A stretch of 64,000 nt of DNA, taken from assembly GCA_947498985.1 (NCBI GenBank), contig CANMMF010000003.1, positions 496,001-560,000 on the forward strand, in the 5' to 3' direction. How positions within the stretch are numbered: position 1 is the stretch's first letter; every line of letters starts with the position of its first letter. The notes under the pieces are model-generated. The model was not told the origin of the DNA. It was given only the letters and a program-made list of their open reading frames with translations, and did no database searches. The DNA is from an uncultured Paracoccaceae bacterium (GTDB taxonomy: Bacteria; Pseudomonadota; Alphaproteobacteria; Rhodobacterales; Rhodobacteraceae). Both the position numbers and the translations under genes were made by a program. This document shows, piece after piece, positions 17,935 to 25,808 of this stretch.

Positions 17935-19227
17935 TTACGACGCGGCCTTGCGCAGCGCCTGATCGAGATCGGCAATCAGATCGTCGGCATCCTCGATCCC
18001 GATGGAAATCCGCACCACATTGGGCGCGGCCCCTGCCGCTTCCTGCTGCTCGGGCGTCAACTGGCGGTGGGTGGTGGAGGCCGAATGGATCACCAGGCTG
18101 CGTGTGTCGCCGAGATTGGCGACATGGCTGAAGATCTCCAGCGCATCGACGAACTTGATGCAGGATTCGTAGCCGCCCTTCAGGGACACGGTGAAAAGCC
18201 CGCCCGCGCCCTTGGGGCAGATCTCGGCCACGCGGCTGTTATAGGGTGAGGAGGCAAGGCCCGCATAGGTCACCGTCTCCACCGCTTCGTGGCCTTCCAG
18301 CCAGTTCGCGATGGTCTGGGCGTTCTCCACATGGCGTTGCATGCGCAGCGACAGGGTTTCGATCCCCATCAGCGTGTAATGCGCCGCCTGCGGGTTCAGC
18401 GTCATGCCCAGATCGCGCAGACCGATGGCGATGCCGTGGAAGGTGAAGGCCAGCGGGCCGAAGGTCTCGTGGAACTTGAGCCCGTGATAGGCGGGCTCCG
18501 GCGCGCTGAGCGAGGGGAACCTGTCGGAGGCCGACCAGTCGAACGTGCCGGAATCCACAACCACGCCGCCGGTGACGGTGCCGTTGCCGGTCAGGTACTT
18601 GGTCAGCGAATGCACGACCAGCGTCGCGCCATGCTCGATCGGACGGCAGAGATAGGGCGTCGCCGAGGTGTTGTCGACGATGAGCGGGATGCCCGCGCCA
18701 TCGGCGATCCCGGCAATCGCCTTGAGATCGGTGATATAGCCGCCCGGATTTGCGATGGATTCGCAAAACACCGCCCGGGTGTCGTCATCGATGGCCGCCT
18801 TGACCGCGTCGAGATCGTCGAAATCGACAAAGGTGGCGTTCCAGCCAAAGCGCTTGATGGTCTGGCTGAACTGGGTGACCGTGCCGCCGTAGAGACGGGT
18901 GGAGACAACGACGTTCCTGCCCGGGCTCATCAGCGGGAAAAGCGCCATGATCTGGGCCGCGTGCCCCGACGAACAGCAGACCGCACCGACACCGCCCTCC
19001 AGCGTGGCCACGCGCTCCTGCAGCACCGCCACCGTCGGGTTGGTCAGGCGCGAATAGATGTAGCCGACCTCCTGCAGGTTGAAGAGTGCCGCGGCATGCT
19101 CTGCATCGCGGAACACATAGGCCGTGGTCTGGTAGATCGGCGTCTGGCGCGCACCGGTGGCGGGGTCGGGGCGGGCCCCGGCGTGGATCTGCAAAGTGTC
19201 GAAGCCATAGCTTGGGCCGTCGGTCAT
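17935..19227 (-). CDS. metY: O-acetylhomoserine sulfhydrylase / aminocarboxypropyltransferase
   Basis: A 430-residue PLP enzyme of the Cys/Met metabolism family that joins O-acetylhomoserine with sulfide (or methanethiol) to give homocysteine (or methionine). Features: IYSRLTNPTVAVLQERVATLEGG, the PLP-phosphate region SSGHAAQIMALFPL, VDNTSATPYLCRPIEHGA, and the Schiff-base lysine K210 in VHSLTKYLTGNG. The length of about 430 (rather than 390-400) and the N-terminal FDTLQIHAG favour MetY over MetB or MetC. It stands alone with a terminator after it. I looked upstream for a SAM riboswitch and could not support one. Confidence 0.95.
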   Translation of the reverse strand: MTDGPSYGFDTLQIHAGARPDPATGARQTPIYQTTAYVFRDAEHAAALFNLQEVGYIYSRLTNPTVAVLQERVATLEGGVGAVCCSSGHAAQIMALFPLMSPGRNVVVSTRLYGGTVTQFSQTIKRFGWNATFVDFDDLDAVKAAIDDDTRAVFCESIANPGGYITDLKAIAGIADGAGIPLIVDNTSATPYLCRPIEHGATLVVHSLTKYLTGNGTVTGGVVVDSGTFDWSASDRFPSLSAPEPAYHGLKFHETFGPLAFTFHGIAIGLRDLGMTLNPQAAHYTLMGIETLSLRMQRHVENAQTIANWLEGHEAVETVTYAGLASSPYNSRVAEICPKGAGGLFTVSLKGGYESCIKFVDALEIFSHVANLGDTRSLVIHSASTTHRQLTPEQQEAAGAAPNVVRISIGIEDADDLIADLDQALRKAAS

Positions 19228-19373
19228 GGGGGTCTCCCTCGTTTCTCTGGTCTGGCGACAGGCTTAGGCCATCGCGGGAAGGCTCACAACTAAGCTTTCG
19301 GGCCCGGATGCCAGTGTGGAAGGGGCACGTGGCGGGCGCTCCGCGTGGTTGCCTTATTTCTGCCACATTCCCG

Positions 19374-19396
19374 CAACATACACGTAAAGTATGTTG
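19374..19396. promoter_or_regulatory. 8-bp inverted repeat upstream of the 189-residue gene
   Basis: CAACATAC and GTATGTTG flank a 7-base centre (ACGTAAA), 93 bases before the start codon at 19489 and in the intergenic region shared with divergent metY. The size and dyad form fit a protein-binding operator. The binding factor is unknown. Confidence 0.4.
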
Positions 19397-19488
19397 GCGG
19401 CGTGCAACGACATGTCCCCGGCACAGTTGAAACAGGCACCCCTCGCCGTCGGCGCTCAGCGCCGCGCGGGGACAGGAGATCCAATAAA

Positions 19489-20058
19489 ATGGCGACCAAG
19501 ACACAGACCGCGGCCACCGCTGCCGCAGGCACCGACAAATCCAAGAAACGCAAGCGCGCGATGCGTCTGGCCAAGGCCACCAACGTGGCCTTCAGCCTCG
19601 AGCCGCAGGTGCGCGCGCGTCTGGCAGAGCAGGCCCGGACCGAAGGGCTGGAGCTTGGCCACTACCTGCAGAAGGTCCTCGAGACCCATGTGGTGGACAC
19701 CGCAGAAGACGGCGATGCGCTGGTCGAGCGGATCCGCGCCAAGCGCGCGGTGATCGACCACATCACCAACCTCGCCAAGGAGCTCGACGCAAACGACAAG
19801 TTCGACGAGCATTTTGTGCTGACCGTGATGAAGACCGCCGCCGCAGACGAGGCGTTCATGGCGTTCTACAACACCGCCATCGGCGGCGAGGGCAAGCAAT
19901 CCAAGATGTCCCAGAAGCCGCTCAACCAGCAGCTTGGCCGCCTGATCCGCAAGGCTGTGGGCGCCAAAGGCATGAAGACCGACCGCGGCACCGTGGCCCG
20001 CGCCCAGACCAGCGGCGAGATCATCAGCTCCTACACGCTGCTGACCAAACAGGGCTGA
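19489..20058 (+). CDS. Unknown protein with possible ribbon-helix-helix-like N-terminal part
   Basis: 189 residues starting MATKTQTAATAAAG, with a very basic stretch (KSKKRKRAMRLAKATN) at 18-33. This leads into NVAFSLEPQVRARLAEQARTE and GLELGHYLQKVLETHV, which reads like a beta strand followed by two helices, as in ribbon-helix-helix DNA-binding proteins. The rest is helical, with FDEHFVLTVMKTAA and LNQQLGRLIRKAVGAKG. I do not recognise a named family. ATG 19489 was chosen because ACAGGAG lies upstream; the frame is open to 19345. It is followed by the DUF1444-like gene on the same strand, 169 bases away. Confidence 0.6.
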   Translation: MATKTQTAATAAAGTDKSKKRKRAMRLAKATNVAFSLEPQVRARLAEQARTEGLELGHYLQKVLETHVVDTAEDGDALVERIRAKRAVIDHITNLAKELDANDKFDEHFVLTVMKTAAADEAFMAFYNTAIGGEGKQSKMSQKPLNQQLGRLIRKAVGAKGMKTDRGTVARAQTSGEIISSYTLLTKQG

Positions 20059-20227
20059 TGCCCTTTCGGCGCGGTGCGGTATCCGCCCCGCGCCCCGCAA
20101 CCTCCCCTTAAGACTTCCGGCGAAACCGCCGCAAATTGCCCCGAAATGGCACGCGCGCAGTCCTAATGTCGCCCTGCTTGTCCGTCACATCATCCGCAGT
20201 TGCACAAACCGTTGAACGGAGATGCGG

Positions 20228-21112
20228 ATGCTGGATCGACGCGACCAGAAGGCCGGGCCCGCCGGGGCACAGAAGAAAAGCGCCCAGACGCGCCTGACGC
20301 CGGATCAGATGACCCTTGTCATCACCCAGGCGCTGCGCGAGGGCCTGCCCGGCCACGATGTCTCCCGCAGTGCCGACGCGCCCGATCATGTGCGCGTGAC
20401 CGAACGTGCGACCGGCCGCGAAACCGTGCAGCTCGATATCGGCCTGCTGCTGGCGGAGATCTACGGCGCGGCGCTGAACGAGGCGCAGATCGCCGAGCGG
20501 ATCGCCGATTTTGTGCATATGGCGCATGCCAGCGTGACAGAGGCGCCGCTGGATCCGGCCGCGGTCTTCCCCGCGCTGCGCCATTCGGAATTCATCGAGA
20601 CATTCGGCCAGGACGGCGCCACCCGCGCGGGCCCGGGCGATTGCGGCGTGATCGTGCTGCAGAAAACCGGCGCGCGCGTCTCTTGCGTGTCGCGCACGCA
20701 GATGGAGCTCGCGGGCATCAGCGAAGAGCAGCTCTGGGCGCGGGCCGAAGACAATCTGCAATCCCAGCTGCGCGAGATCGAGCTGTCGGAGATCAGCCCC
20801 GGGCTTTACTGCCTCGCGCTTGTAGAGCTCGACTGGCTCGGCAACACGCTCATGCTGGTGCCGCAGCTGCTGGCGCAGGCGCTGGCGGAGGCCGGGATGC
20901 AGGACGGGCTCTTTGCGGCTCCGTCGCGCGGCGCCGTGGTCTTTGCCGACCGTTCTGATCCTCAGGCGCTCGACAAGCTGGCGGGTGTGATGGCCGAACA
21001 GCTTGCAGGCCCGCATCCGCAATCGGAAATGGTCTTTGCGCTGGCGCCGGACCAGAAATCCCTGCTGCCGCGGTTCAGCTTTGCCCATGGCACGTTGCGC
21101 GCGCTGAGCTGA
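20228..21112 (+). CDS. DUF1444 (YtpQ-like) family protein
   Basis: About 294 residues. The middle and C-terminal parts match the pattern of DUF1444 proteins: GVIVLQKTGARVSCVSRTQM, ISEEQLWARAEDNLQ, a Leu-rich LDWLGNTLMLVPQLLAQAL, and a final acidic/aromatic part with KLAGVMAEQLAGP and FALAPDQKSLLPRF. DUF1444 proteins are of unknown function. No signal peptide or membrane segment is seen. I prefer the ATG at 20228, since ACGGAG then sits at normal distance; the ATG at 20222 is too close to it. It converges on the BNR-repeat gene, with four bases between the two stop codons. Confidence 0.65.
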   Translation: MLDRRDQKAGPAGAQKKSAQTRLTPDQMTLVITQALREGLPGHDVSRSADAPDHVRVTERATGRETVQLDIGLLLAEIYGAALNEAQIAERIADFVHMAHASVTEAPLDPAAVFPALRHSEFIETFGQDGATRAGPGDCGVIVLQKTGARVSCVSRTQMELAGISEEQLWARAEDNLQSQLREIELSEISPGLYCLALVELDWLGNTLMLVPQLLAQALAEAGMQDGLFAAPSRGAVVFADRSDPQALDKLAGVMAEQLAGPHPQSEMVFALAPDQKSLLPRFSFAHGTLRALS

Positions 21113-21116
21113 TCTT

Positions 21117-22286
21117 TCACGCCGCCGCCGTCACCGACGCTGTCACCGTCTCGACGCACAGCACCGTCGGCAGGTGGCGCGCAATCTCGCCCCAGCTGTC
21201 GCCCTCGTCGAAACTGGCAAAGACCGACCCGGAGTTGGTGCCGAAATAGACCCCCGGCCGAGACGCCGTGTCGGTGGCCATCGCCTGCCGCAGCACGGTG
21301 AAGAAACACGCCTCCTGCGGCAAACCGTTGCGGCAATCCTCCCAGCTGTCGCCGCCATCGCGCGACCGCCAGACCGCGGCGCGCGCGTCGGGCGGATAGC
21401 GGCCATCCATGTCGCTGTTGAGCGGCAGGGTCCAGATCAGGTCCGGCTTGGCCGGGTGCACCGCAATCGGGAACCCGAAAGTCGACGGCAGGCCGTCTGT
21501 GATGTTGTCCCAGCTGCGCCCGCCATCGCGCGACCGCCAGACGCCGTGGTGGTTCTGCTGGTAAAGCAGATCGCCCCTGGCCTGCGCGCGCACCATGTTG
21601 TGCACGCAATGCCCGGTCTGCCCGTCGCGCGGGGCCGCGGGATGGTCGTGGCCTTCGCAGGCCTCCGCATTGCTGAGCCGGTTGCGCCGTTCCCATGTGG
21701 CGCCACCATCCTCGCTGGCAAAGACCCCGGCCGCCGAGATCCCGAGCCAGAGCCGGTCGGGATCGTCCGCGCTGGGCACAATCGTGTGCACCGTGAGACC
21801 CGCGGCACCCGGATTCCAGCTGTCACGCTCCGGATGGTCGTTGATCGCCGCCACCGGATCCCAGCTCAGCCCGTCATCCTCGCTGACATACAGCTTGCCG
21901 GGTTTGCCACCGGCGTAGAGCCGCGTGCCCGCGCGCGCCAGCGACCACATCGCCTCGACCTCGCCGCTGAAGGGCGCCGGGGGCTGCGGGGTCGCGCCGA
22001 ACATCTCGGCGGCCTCGGGATCGTTGCGGGTCCATTCGTCGATCTGGCCATCGGCGAGCTTGGTCAGGGCCCAGTTGGCCCCGGCATCGCTGGAGCGCCA
22101 CACGCCCGCGCCGCTCCACTCGCCGCCGCCGGTGGCCCAGAGCGTTCCGCTTGCCGCATCGCCGATGGCATGGTTGATCGACCAGCCATCGCAGAGCGGC
22201 CCGCTGACCTGCCATCCGGTCGGCTGCTCGCGCAGGATGAAAAGGCCTTTTGTGGTGCCGACCAGAACCGTCACGTCGCGCGCCAT
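21117..22286 (-). CDS. BNR/Asp-box repeat beta-propeller protein
   Basis: 389 residues with no signal peptide. Repeated Asp-box motifs S-x-D-x-G-x-x-W are easy to see: SSDAGANW, SEDDGLSW, SEDGGATW, SRDGGRSW, SRDGGDSW and SFDEGDSW, spaced 35-70 residues apart. These cap the blades of a beta-propeller as in sialidases and photosystem II factor Ycf48, but the sialidase Arg triad and an F/YRIP motif are not obvious. It starts MARDVTVLVGTTKGLFIL. I call it a propeller of unknown ligand rather than a glycosidase. GGGGAG stands eight bases before the start. Confidence 0.8.
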   Translation of the reverse strand: MARDVTVLVGTTKGLFILREQPTGWQVSGPLCDGWSINHAIGDAASGTLWATGGGEWSGAGVWRSSDAGANWALTKLADGQIDEWTRNDPEAAEMFGATPQPPAPFSGEVEAMWSLARAGTRLYAGGKPGKLYVSEDDGLSWDPVAAINDHPERDSWNPGAAGLTVHTIVPSADDPDRLWLGISAAGVFASEDGGATWERRNRLSNAEACEGHDHPAAPRDGQTGHCVHNMVRAQARGDLLYQQNHHGVWRSRDGGRSWDNITDGLPSTFGFPIAVHPAKPDLIWTLPLNSDMDGRYPPDARAAVWRSRDGGDSWEDCRNGLPQEACFFTVLRQAMATDTASRPGVYFGTNSGSVFASFDEGDSWGEIARHLPTVLCVETVTASVTAAA

Positions 22287-22599
22287 GGTGACGTCTCCCC
22301 GCTATTGTTCGCGCGCCGAGCATACCACGCGGGCCGCGCTGCGACCTAACGCAACCTGCAATACGGTTCCGGGTTGAGCGCAGGGGGCCAGGGACCGGCG
22401 CCGCGCTGTCACCGGGAAATTTACCCCGCGTTTACCCGTTTCGTGTTAAGGTTGTTTTGACAGAAGGCGCACATGGTCGGCCCCATCCGACACTCACGGG
22501 ACCGCCTGCGAAACGGGCGCGGCGGGGATGCCGCGGCCCGTTTCCGTGTCCGGCCCGCCCGGAGTTGCGCCGCATCCGCCACCCGGTTAGAGCAGCCAG
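22287..22599. other. 313-base intergenic region with a strong hairpin
   Basis: This gap between the divergent BNR gene and the IMPACT-type gene holds no credible ORF. At 22510-22544, GAAACGGGC pairs with GCCCGTTTC. Inside it GCGGC pairs with GCCGC, giving about 14 bp with a single bulge and a 6-base loop. No T-run follows. It would lie in the 5' leader of the downstream gene if transcription starts upstream, for example near the A/T-rich stretch around 22430-22460. Function unknown. Confidence 0.5.
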
Positions 22600-22950
22600 A
22601 TGCGGATTTTGGAGAATATCATCTCGGATCGCGGCTCCCGCTATGCGGTGTCCGGTGCGCCCTGCCGGTCGGAGGCGGAGGCCAAGGCCTTCCTCAAAGC
22701 CTTGAAGCGGCGCAAGAAATTCGCGCGCGCCACGCATAACACTTGGGCCTGCCTGACATCGGACGCGCCGCTCAAGAACGACGATGGCGAGGCGGGTGCC
22801 GGCATGGTGATCCTGCGGATGCTGGAACGCGAGGCGCTGCAGGACCACATCATCGTGGTCACGCGCTGGTATGGCGGCAAACATCTGGGTGGTGACCGGT
22901 TCCGGCACGTGGCGGAGGCGGTGCGGCTTTACCTGAAGGATCTGCCGTGA
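22600..22950 (+). CDS. IMPACT/YigZ-type (UPF0029) N-terminal-domain protein, short form
   Basis: 116 residues comprising only the UPF0029/IMPACT domain: DRGSRYAVSG near the start, then KNDDGEAGAGMVIL and the diagnostic IIVVTRWYGGKHLGGDRFRHV. The family includes yeast YIH1, which affects Gcn2 signalling, and bacterial YigZ, whose cellular job is not settled. Typical YigZ is about 200 residues with a second ferredoxin-like domain; that half is absent here, so this is a single-domain version rather than a truncated pseudogene, as the frame ends cleanly. Confidence 0.85.
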   Translation: MRILENIISDRGSRYAVSGAPCRSEAEAKAFLKALKRRKKFARATHNTWACLTSDAPLKNDDGEAGAGMVILRMLEREALQDHIIVVTRWYGGKHLGGDRFRHVAEAVRLYLKDLP

Positions 22951-22976
22951 CTGCTCGCGCGCCGTTCCGTGAGGGC

Positions 22977-23004
22977 AAAAAAAGACCCGGGCAAAACCCG
23001 GGCC
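22977..23004 (-). terminator. Rho-independent terminator of the OmpR-type regulator gene
   Basis: On the minus strand a GC-rich stem (CCCGGG with CCCGGG, extended by one G-U and one G-C pair, loop TTTTG) is followed directly by seven T. It lies about 105 bases after the stop codon of the response-regulator gene. A second small dyad, GCATGTG/CACATGC (23022-23043), lies just before it. Confidence 0.85.
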
Positions 23005-23108
23005 GAGTCCAACAGGGAGGTGCATGTGATGACCCGCACATGCGACGGGAACTCTTAACCTGTTATCCAATCCTTAAAGCTCACCACAGAATGCCTCTTT
23101 GATCTGGA

Positions 23109-23795
23109 TCAAGAGACAAGCCGGTAGCCGCCGGATTCCGTGACAAGCAGACGTGCGTTCGAGGGATCGGGTTCGATCTTCTGACGAAGACGGTAAATAT
23201 GCGTCTCGAGCGTGTGGGTCGTCACGCCCGCATTATAGCCCCAGACCTCGTGCAGCAGCACGTCGCGCGGCACCACGCCTTCGGTGGAGCGGTAGAGGAA
23301 TTTCAGGATATTGGTCTCTTTCTCGGTCAGGCGGATCTTGCGATCCTCCTCGGTGACCAGCATCTTCATCGACGGCTTGAACGTGTAGGGCCCGACGGCA
23401 AAGACCGCGTCTTCGGACTGTTCGTGCTGGCGCAGCTGGGCGCGGATGCGGGCCAGAAGAACCGGGAATTTGAAGGGCTTGGTGACATAGTCATTGGCGC
23501 CCGCATCGAGCCCCAGAATGGTGTCGGCGTCGCTGTCATGGCCGGTGAGCATCAGCACCGGCGATTTCACACCCTGCTTGCGCATCAACCGGCAGAGCTC
23601 TCGCCCGTCGGTATCGGGCAGGCCCACATCGAGGATGATCAGGTCGTAGATCTGTTCCTTGGCGCGCGCCATGGCACCGGCGCCGTTCTCGGCCTCGAAG
23701 ACCTCGAAATCCTCGGTCATGATCAATTGTTCCGCGAGCGCCTCGCGCAGGTCTTCATCGTCATCGACCAACAGAATATTCTTGAGCTGTGCCAT
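23109..23795 (-). CDS. OmpR/PhoB-family response regulator (orphan)
   Basis: 228 residues. The receiver domain (1-118) has the acidic pocket D11-D13 (VDDDED), phospho-acceptor D56 (LIILDVGLPD), T84 and K106 (VTKPFK). The winged-helix DNA-binding domain follows (LTEKETNILKFLY; VPRDVLLHEVWGY; TLETHIYRLRQKIE; ESGGYRLV). ATG 23795 is preceded by AAGGAGG, so the longer frame to 23870 is not used. No histidine kinase gene is adjacent. Rhodobacterales have an essential orphan regulator of this type called CenR, which controls cell-envelope genes; identity with it is only a guess. Confidence 0.9.
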   Translation of the reverse strand: MAQLKNILLVDDDEDLREALAEQLIMTEDFEVFEAENGAGAMARAKEQIYDLIILDVGLPDTDGRELCRLMRKQGVKSPVLMLTGHDSDADTILGLDAGANDYVTKPFKFPVLLARIRAQLRQHEQSEDAVFAVGPYTFKPSMKMLVTEEDRKIRLTEKETNILKFLYRSTEGVVPRDVLLHEVWGYNAGVTTHTLETHIYRLRQKIEPDPSNARLLVTESGGYRLVS

Positions 23796-23967
23796 ATCGT
23801 CGCCTCCTTGCCTTTCACGGCAGATGTGGACATCTTGGCGCTCCGGCAAGCTTTGCTGCAAGCGGCTCACGGCGTCGTGTCCAGCTTCGGGATTTGGACG
23901 CCATTTGTTACAGGAATCCGCGGGTTTGTTTCAGACTGCGGGTCGATCCCAACCAGAGGACGCCGCG

Positions 23968-25056
23968 ATGGCCTTCGCTCCTGACCTGACCGAAACGCTG
24001 GCGCGGGCGCGTGCGGATCTGCGCATGGGTGTGCCGGTGGTGCTGGCCGGGGCAGAGGCCGCGGTGCTGGTGATGGCGGTCGAGACGCTGGGACCCGCGC
24101 GGCTGACGGCCATCCGCGCGCTGGGAGAGGTCGATCTGGTGCTGACCGGGCGGCGGGCCGAGACCCTGAAAGCGCGCGCTTACGATGGCGACGTGGCCCG
24201 GGTGATGCTGCCAGAGACGGCGGATCTGGCCTGGGTGCGCGGCATCGCCGACCCGGCGGACGATCTTGCGCACCCGATGAAAGGCCCGCTGCGCACGCGG
24301 CGTGAGGGAGACGCCGCGTTGCACCGGCTGGCGCTGACGCTTTGCAAGAGCGCGCGGCTGCTGCCGGCCGCGCTGGTGGCGGGACTGCCGGATCCGCAAG
24401 GCTTTGCCGCCGCAAGCGGCTTGATCACGCTCGATCCTGCCGCCGCGGCGGATCTGCTGAGCGCCGAGCCGCATCTGCAGCGCGTGGTCTCCGCGCAGGT
24501 GCCCTTGCGGGCCGCCGAACGCGCGCGGCTGCATGTCTTTCGCCCCGGCGATGGCTCCGAGGAGCATTACGCCATCGAGATCGGCCGCCCTGACCGCGCG
24601 GCACCGGTGCTGGCGCGGCTGCATTCGGCCTGTTTCACCGGCGATCTTCTGGGCTCGCTCAAATGCGATTGCGGACCGCAGCTCAACGCCGCCCTGGCGC
24701 AGATGGGGCAGGAAGGGCAGGGGGTGCTGCTCTATCTCAACCAGGAAGGCCGCGGGATCGGTCTGGCCAACAAGATGCGGGCCTATGCGCTGCAGGATCA
24801 GGGTTTCGACACGGTCGAGGCCAATCACCGGTTGGGCTTCGAGGATGACGAGCGCGATTTCCGCCTTGGCGCGCAGATCCTGCGCGAGATGGGGTTCGGG
24901 ACGGTGCGATTGCTGACCAACAACCCCGCCAAGATCGCGATGATGGAGAAATGTGGTGTCAGGGTTGGCGAGCGGGTGCCATTGAAAGTGGGCGAGACGC
25001 CGCAGAACGCGCGTTATCTCGCGGTCAAGGCGGAGAAGTCGGGGCATCTGTTCTGA
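23968..25056 (+). CDS. ribA: GTP cyclohydrolase II with degenerate RibB-like N-terminal domain
   Basis: A 362-residue RibBA-like protein. Residues 185-362 are a complete GTP cyclohydrolase II, the first step of riboflavin synthesis: Zn ligands C222, C233 and C235 (HSACFTGDLLGSLKCDCGPQ), LNQEGRGIGL (258-267), and LTNNPAKI (316-323). Residues 1-180 align loosely with dihydroxybutanone-phosphate synthase (RibB): ARADLRMGVPVVLAG at the start and HPMKGPLRTRREGD later. The catalytic acidic loop DDEDRENEGD is replaced by a hydrophobic AGAEAAVLV, so this half should not make DHBP. The start is ATG 23968, preceded by CAGAGGA. Confidence 0.92.
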   Translation: MAFAPDLTETLARARADLRMGVPVVLAGAEAAVLVMAVETLGPARLTAIRALGEVDLVLTGRRAETLKARAYDGDVARVMLPETADLAWVRGIADPADDLAHPMKGPLRTRREGDAALHRLALTLCKSARLLPAALVAGLPDPQGFAAASGLITLDPAAAADLLSAEPHLQRVVSAQVPLRAAERARLHVFRPGDGSEEHYAIEIGRPDRAAPVLARLHSACFTGDLLGSLKCDCGPQLNAALAQMGQEGQGVLLYLNQEGRGIGLANKMRAYALQDQGFDTVEANHRLGFEDDERDFRLGAQILREMGFGTVRLLTNNPAKIAMMEKCGVRVGERVPLKVGETPQNARYLAVKAEKSGHLF

Positions 25057-25116
25057 GGCGTGGGTGTTTGGGGCGGCGCGGGCGGGTCAGTTCGGGCACT
25101 CACCAAAGCAGCAGCC

Positions 25117-25272
25117 TCGGAGCCGTCCCTCACCAGAGCCTCTGCGTGACAGAGCCCGCCCCCCGCGCCAAGCGAAATAGCCGTATCCCCGCACGGCGGG
25201 GCCCCTCGGCGATTTCGCTTGTCCCGGCGCGCGCGCTCTGTCCCTTTGGTCTCAGGTGACGGACGGCTCCGA
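25117..25272. repeat. Long imperfect inverted repeat (about 67-base arms)
   Basis: The left arm (25117-25183) and right arm (25207-25272) are near-complements. TCGGAGCCGTCC matches GGACGGCTCCGA, GACAGAG matches CTCTGTC, and AGCGAAAT matches ATTTCGCT; mismatches and small gaps fall between. The loop (25184-25206) has its own CCCCGC/GCGGGG mini-hairpin. The element fills the gap between ribA and the L,D-transpeptidase gene and ends just before the latter's ribosome-binding site. As RNA it would form one long hairpin. Confidence 0.75.
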
Positions 25273-25298
25273 AGCAGCAGCTTTTCCGGGGAGGGCAT

Positions 25299-25808
25299 AT
25301 GACGGCAGAGGACATGGTGGTGACGCGGCGCGGGCTGCGGTTTTGCGGGCGGCACTGGCCATGTGTCTTGGGCCGGGGCGGCGTGGCGCGCGACAAGCGC
25401 GAGGGTGATGGCGCGACGCCTGCCGGGATGCACCGGATCGTGGGCCTGCTTTACCGGCCCGACCGGATCGCGCGGCCGGTTCCCTGGGCGGTGCCGATCC
25501 GGCCCGGCGATCTGTGGTCGGATGATGTGCGCCGCGACGACTACAATCTGATGGTGCGCGCGCCTTATCCGGGCGGTCACGAGCGTTTGCGGCGGGCGGA
25601 TCCGCTTTACGATCTGGTGATCCTGACCAACTGGAACTGGCCGTTTGCCGTGAAGGGCCGCGGCTCGGCGATCTTTCTGCATCGCTGGCGCAGGCCGGGC
25701 TATCCCACCGAAGGCTGCGTCGGGTTTCGCCCCGATCATCTGGCGGAGATCGCGCGGCGCATCACGTTTGGCACGCGCCTTATCGTGCCGGAGGGGCTTT
25801 GTCGGTGA
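25299..25808 (+). CDS. L,D-transpeptidase (YkuD) family protein
   Basis: 169 residues with the YkuD catalytic motif: H128 (IFLHRW) and the nucleophile C140 in PTEGCVGF, plus the substrate-side GDGATPAGMHRI loop near residue 36. YkuD enzymes form 3-3 peptidoglycan crosslinks or attach proteins to the wall. This one lacks a recognisable signal peptide, as in other short YkuD proteins of alphaproteobacteria, so export is uncertain. ATG 25299 follows GGGGAGG. The last 29 bases overlap the 3' end of argE on the other strand. Confidence 0.85.
   Translation: MTAEDMVVTRRGLRFCGRHWPCVLGRGGVARDKREGDGATPAGMHRIVGLLYRPDRIARPVPWAVPIRPGDLWSDDVRRDDYNLMVRAPYPGGHERLRRADPLYDLVILTNWNWPFAVKGRGSAIFLHRWRRPGYPTEGCVGFRPDHLAEIARRITFGTRLIVPEGLCR

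Noticed and set aside
19228-19345. Possible SAM riboswitch upstream of metY
   Set aside because: I compared the leader by eye with SAM-II and SAM/SAH patterns and found no convincing core. A covariance search with the Rfam models would settle it.
22859-23041. A 60-codon open frame over the terminator after the OmpR-type regulator
   Set aside because: It runs through the terminator hairpin and T-run and has a Pro/Arg-rich random composition.
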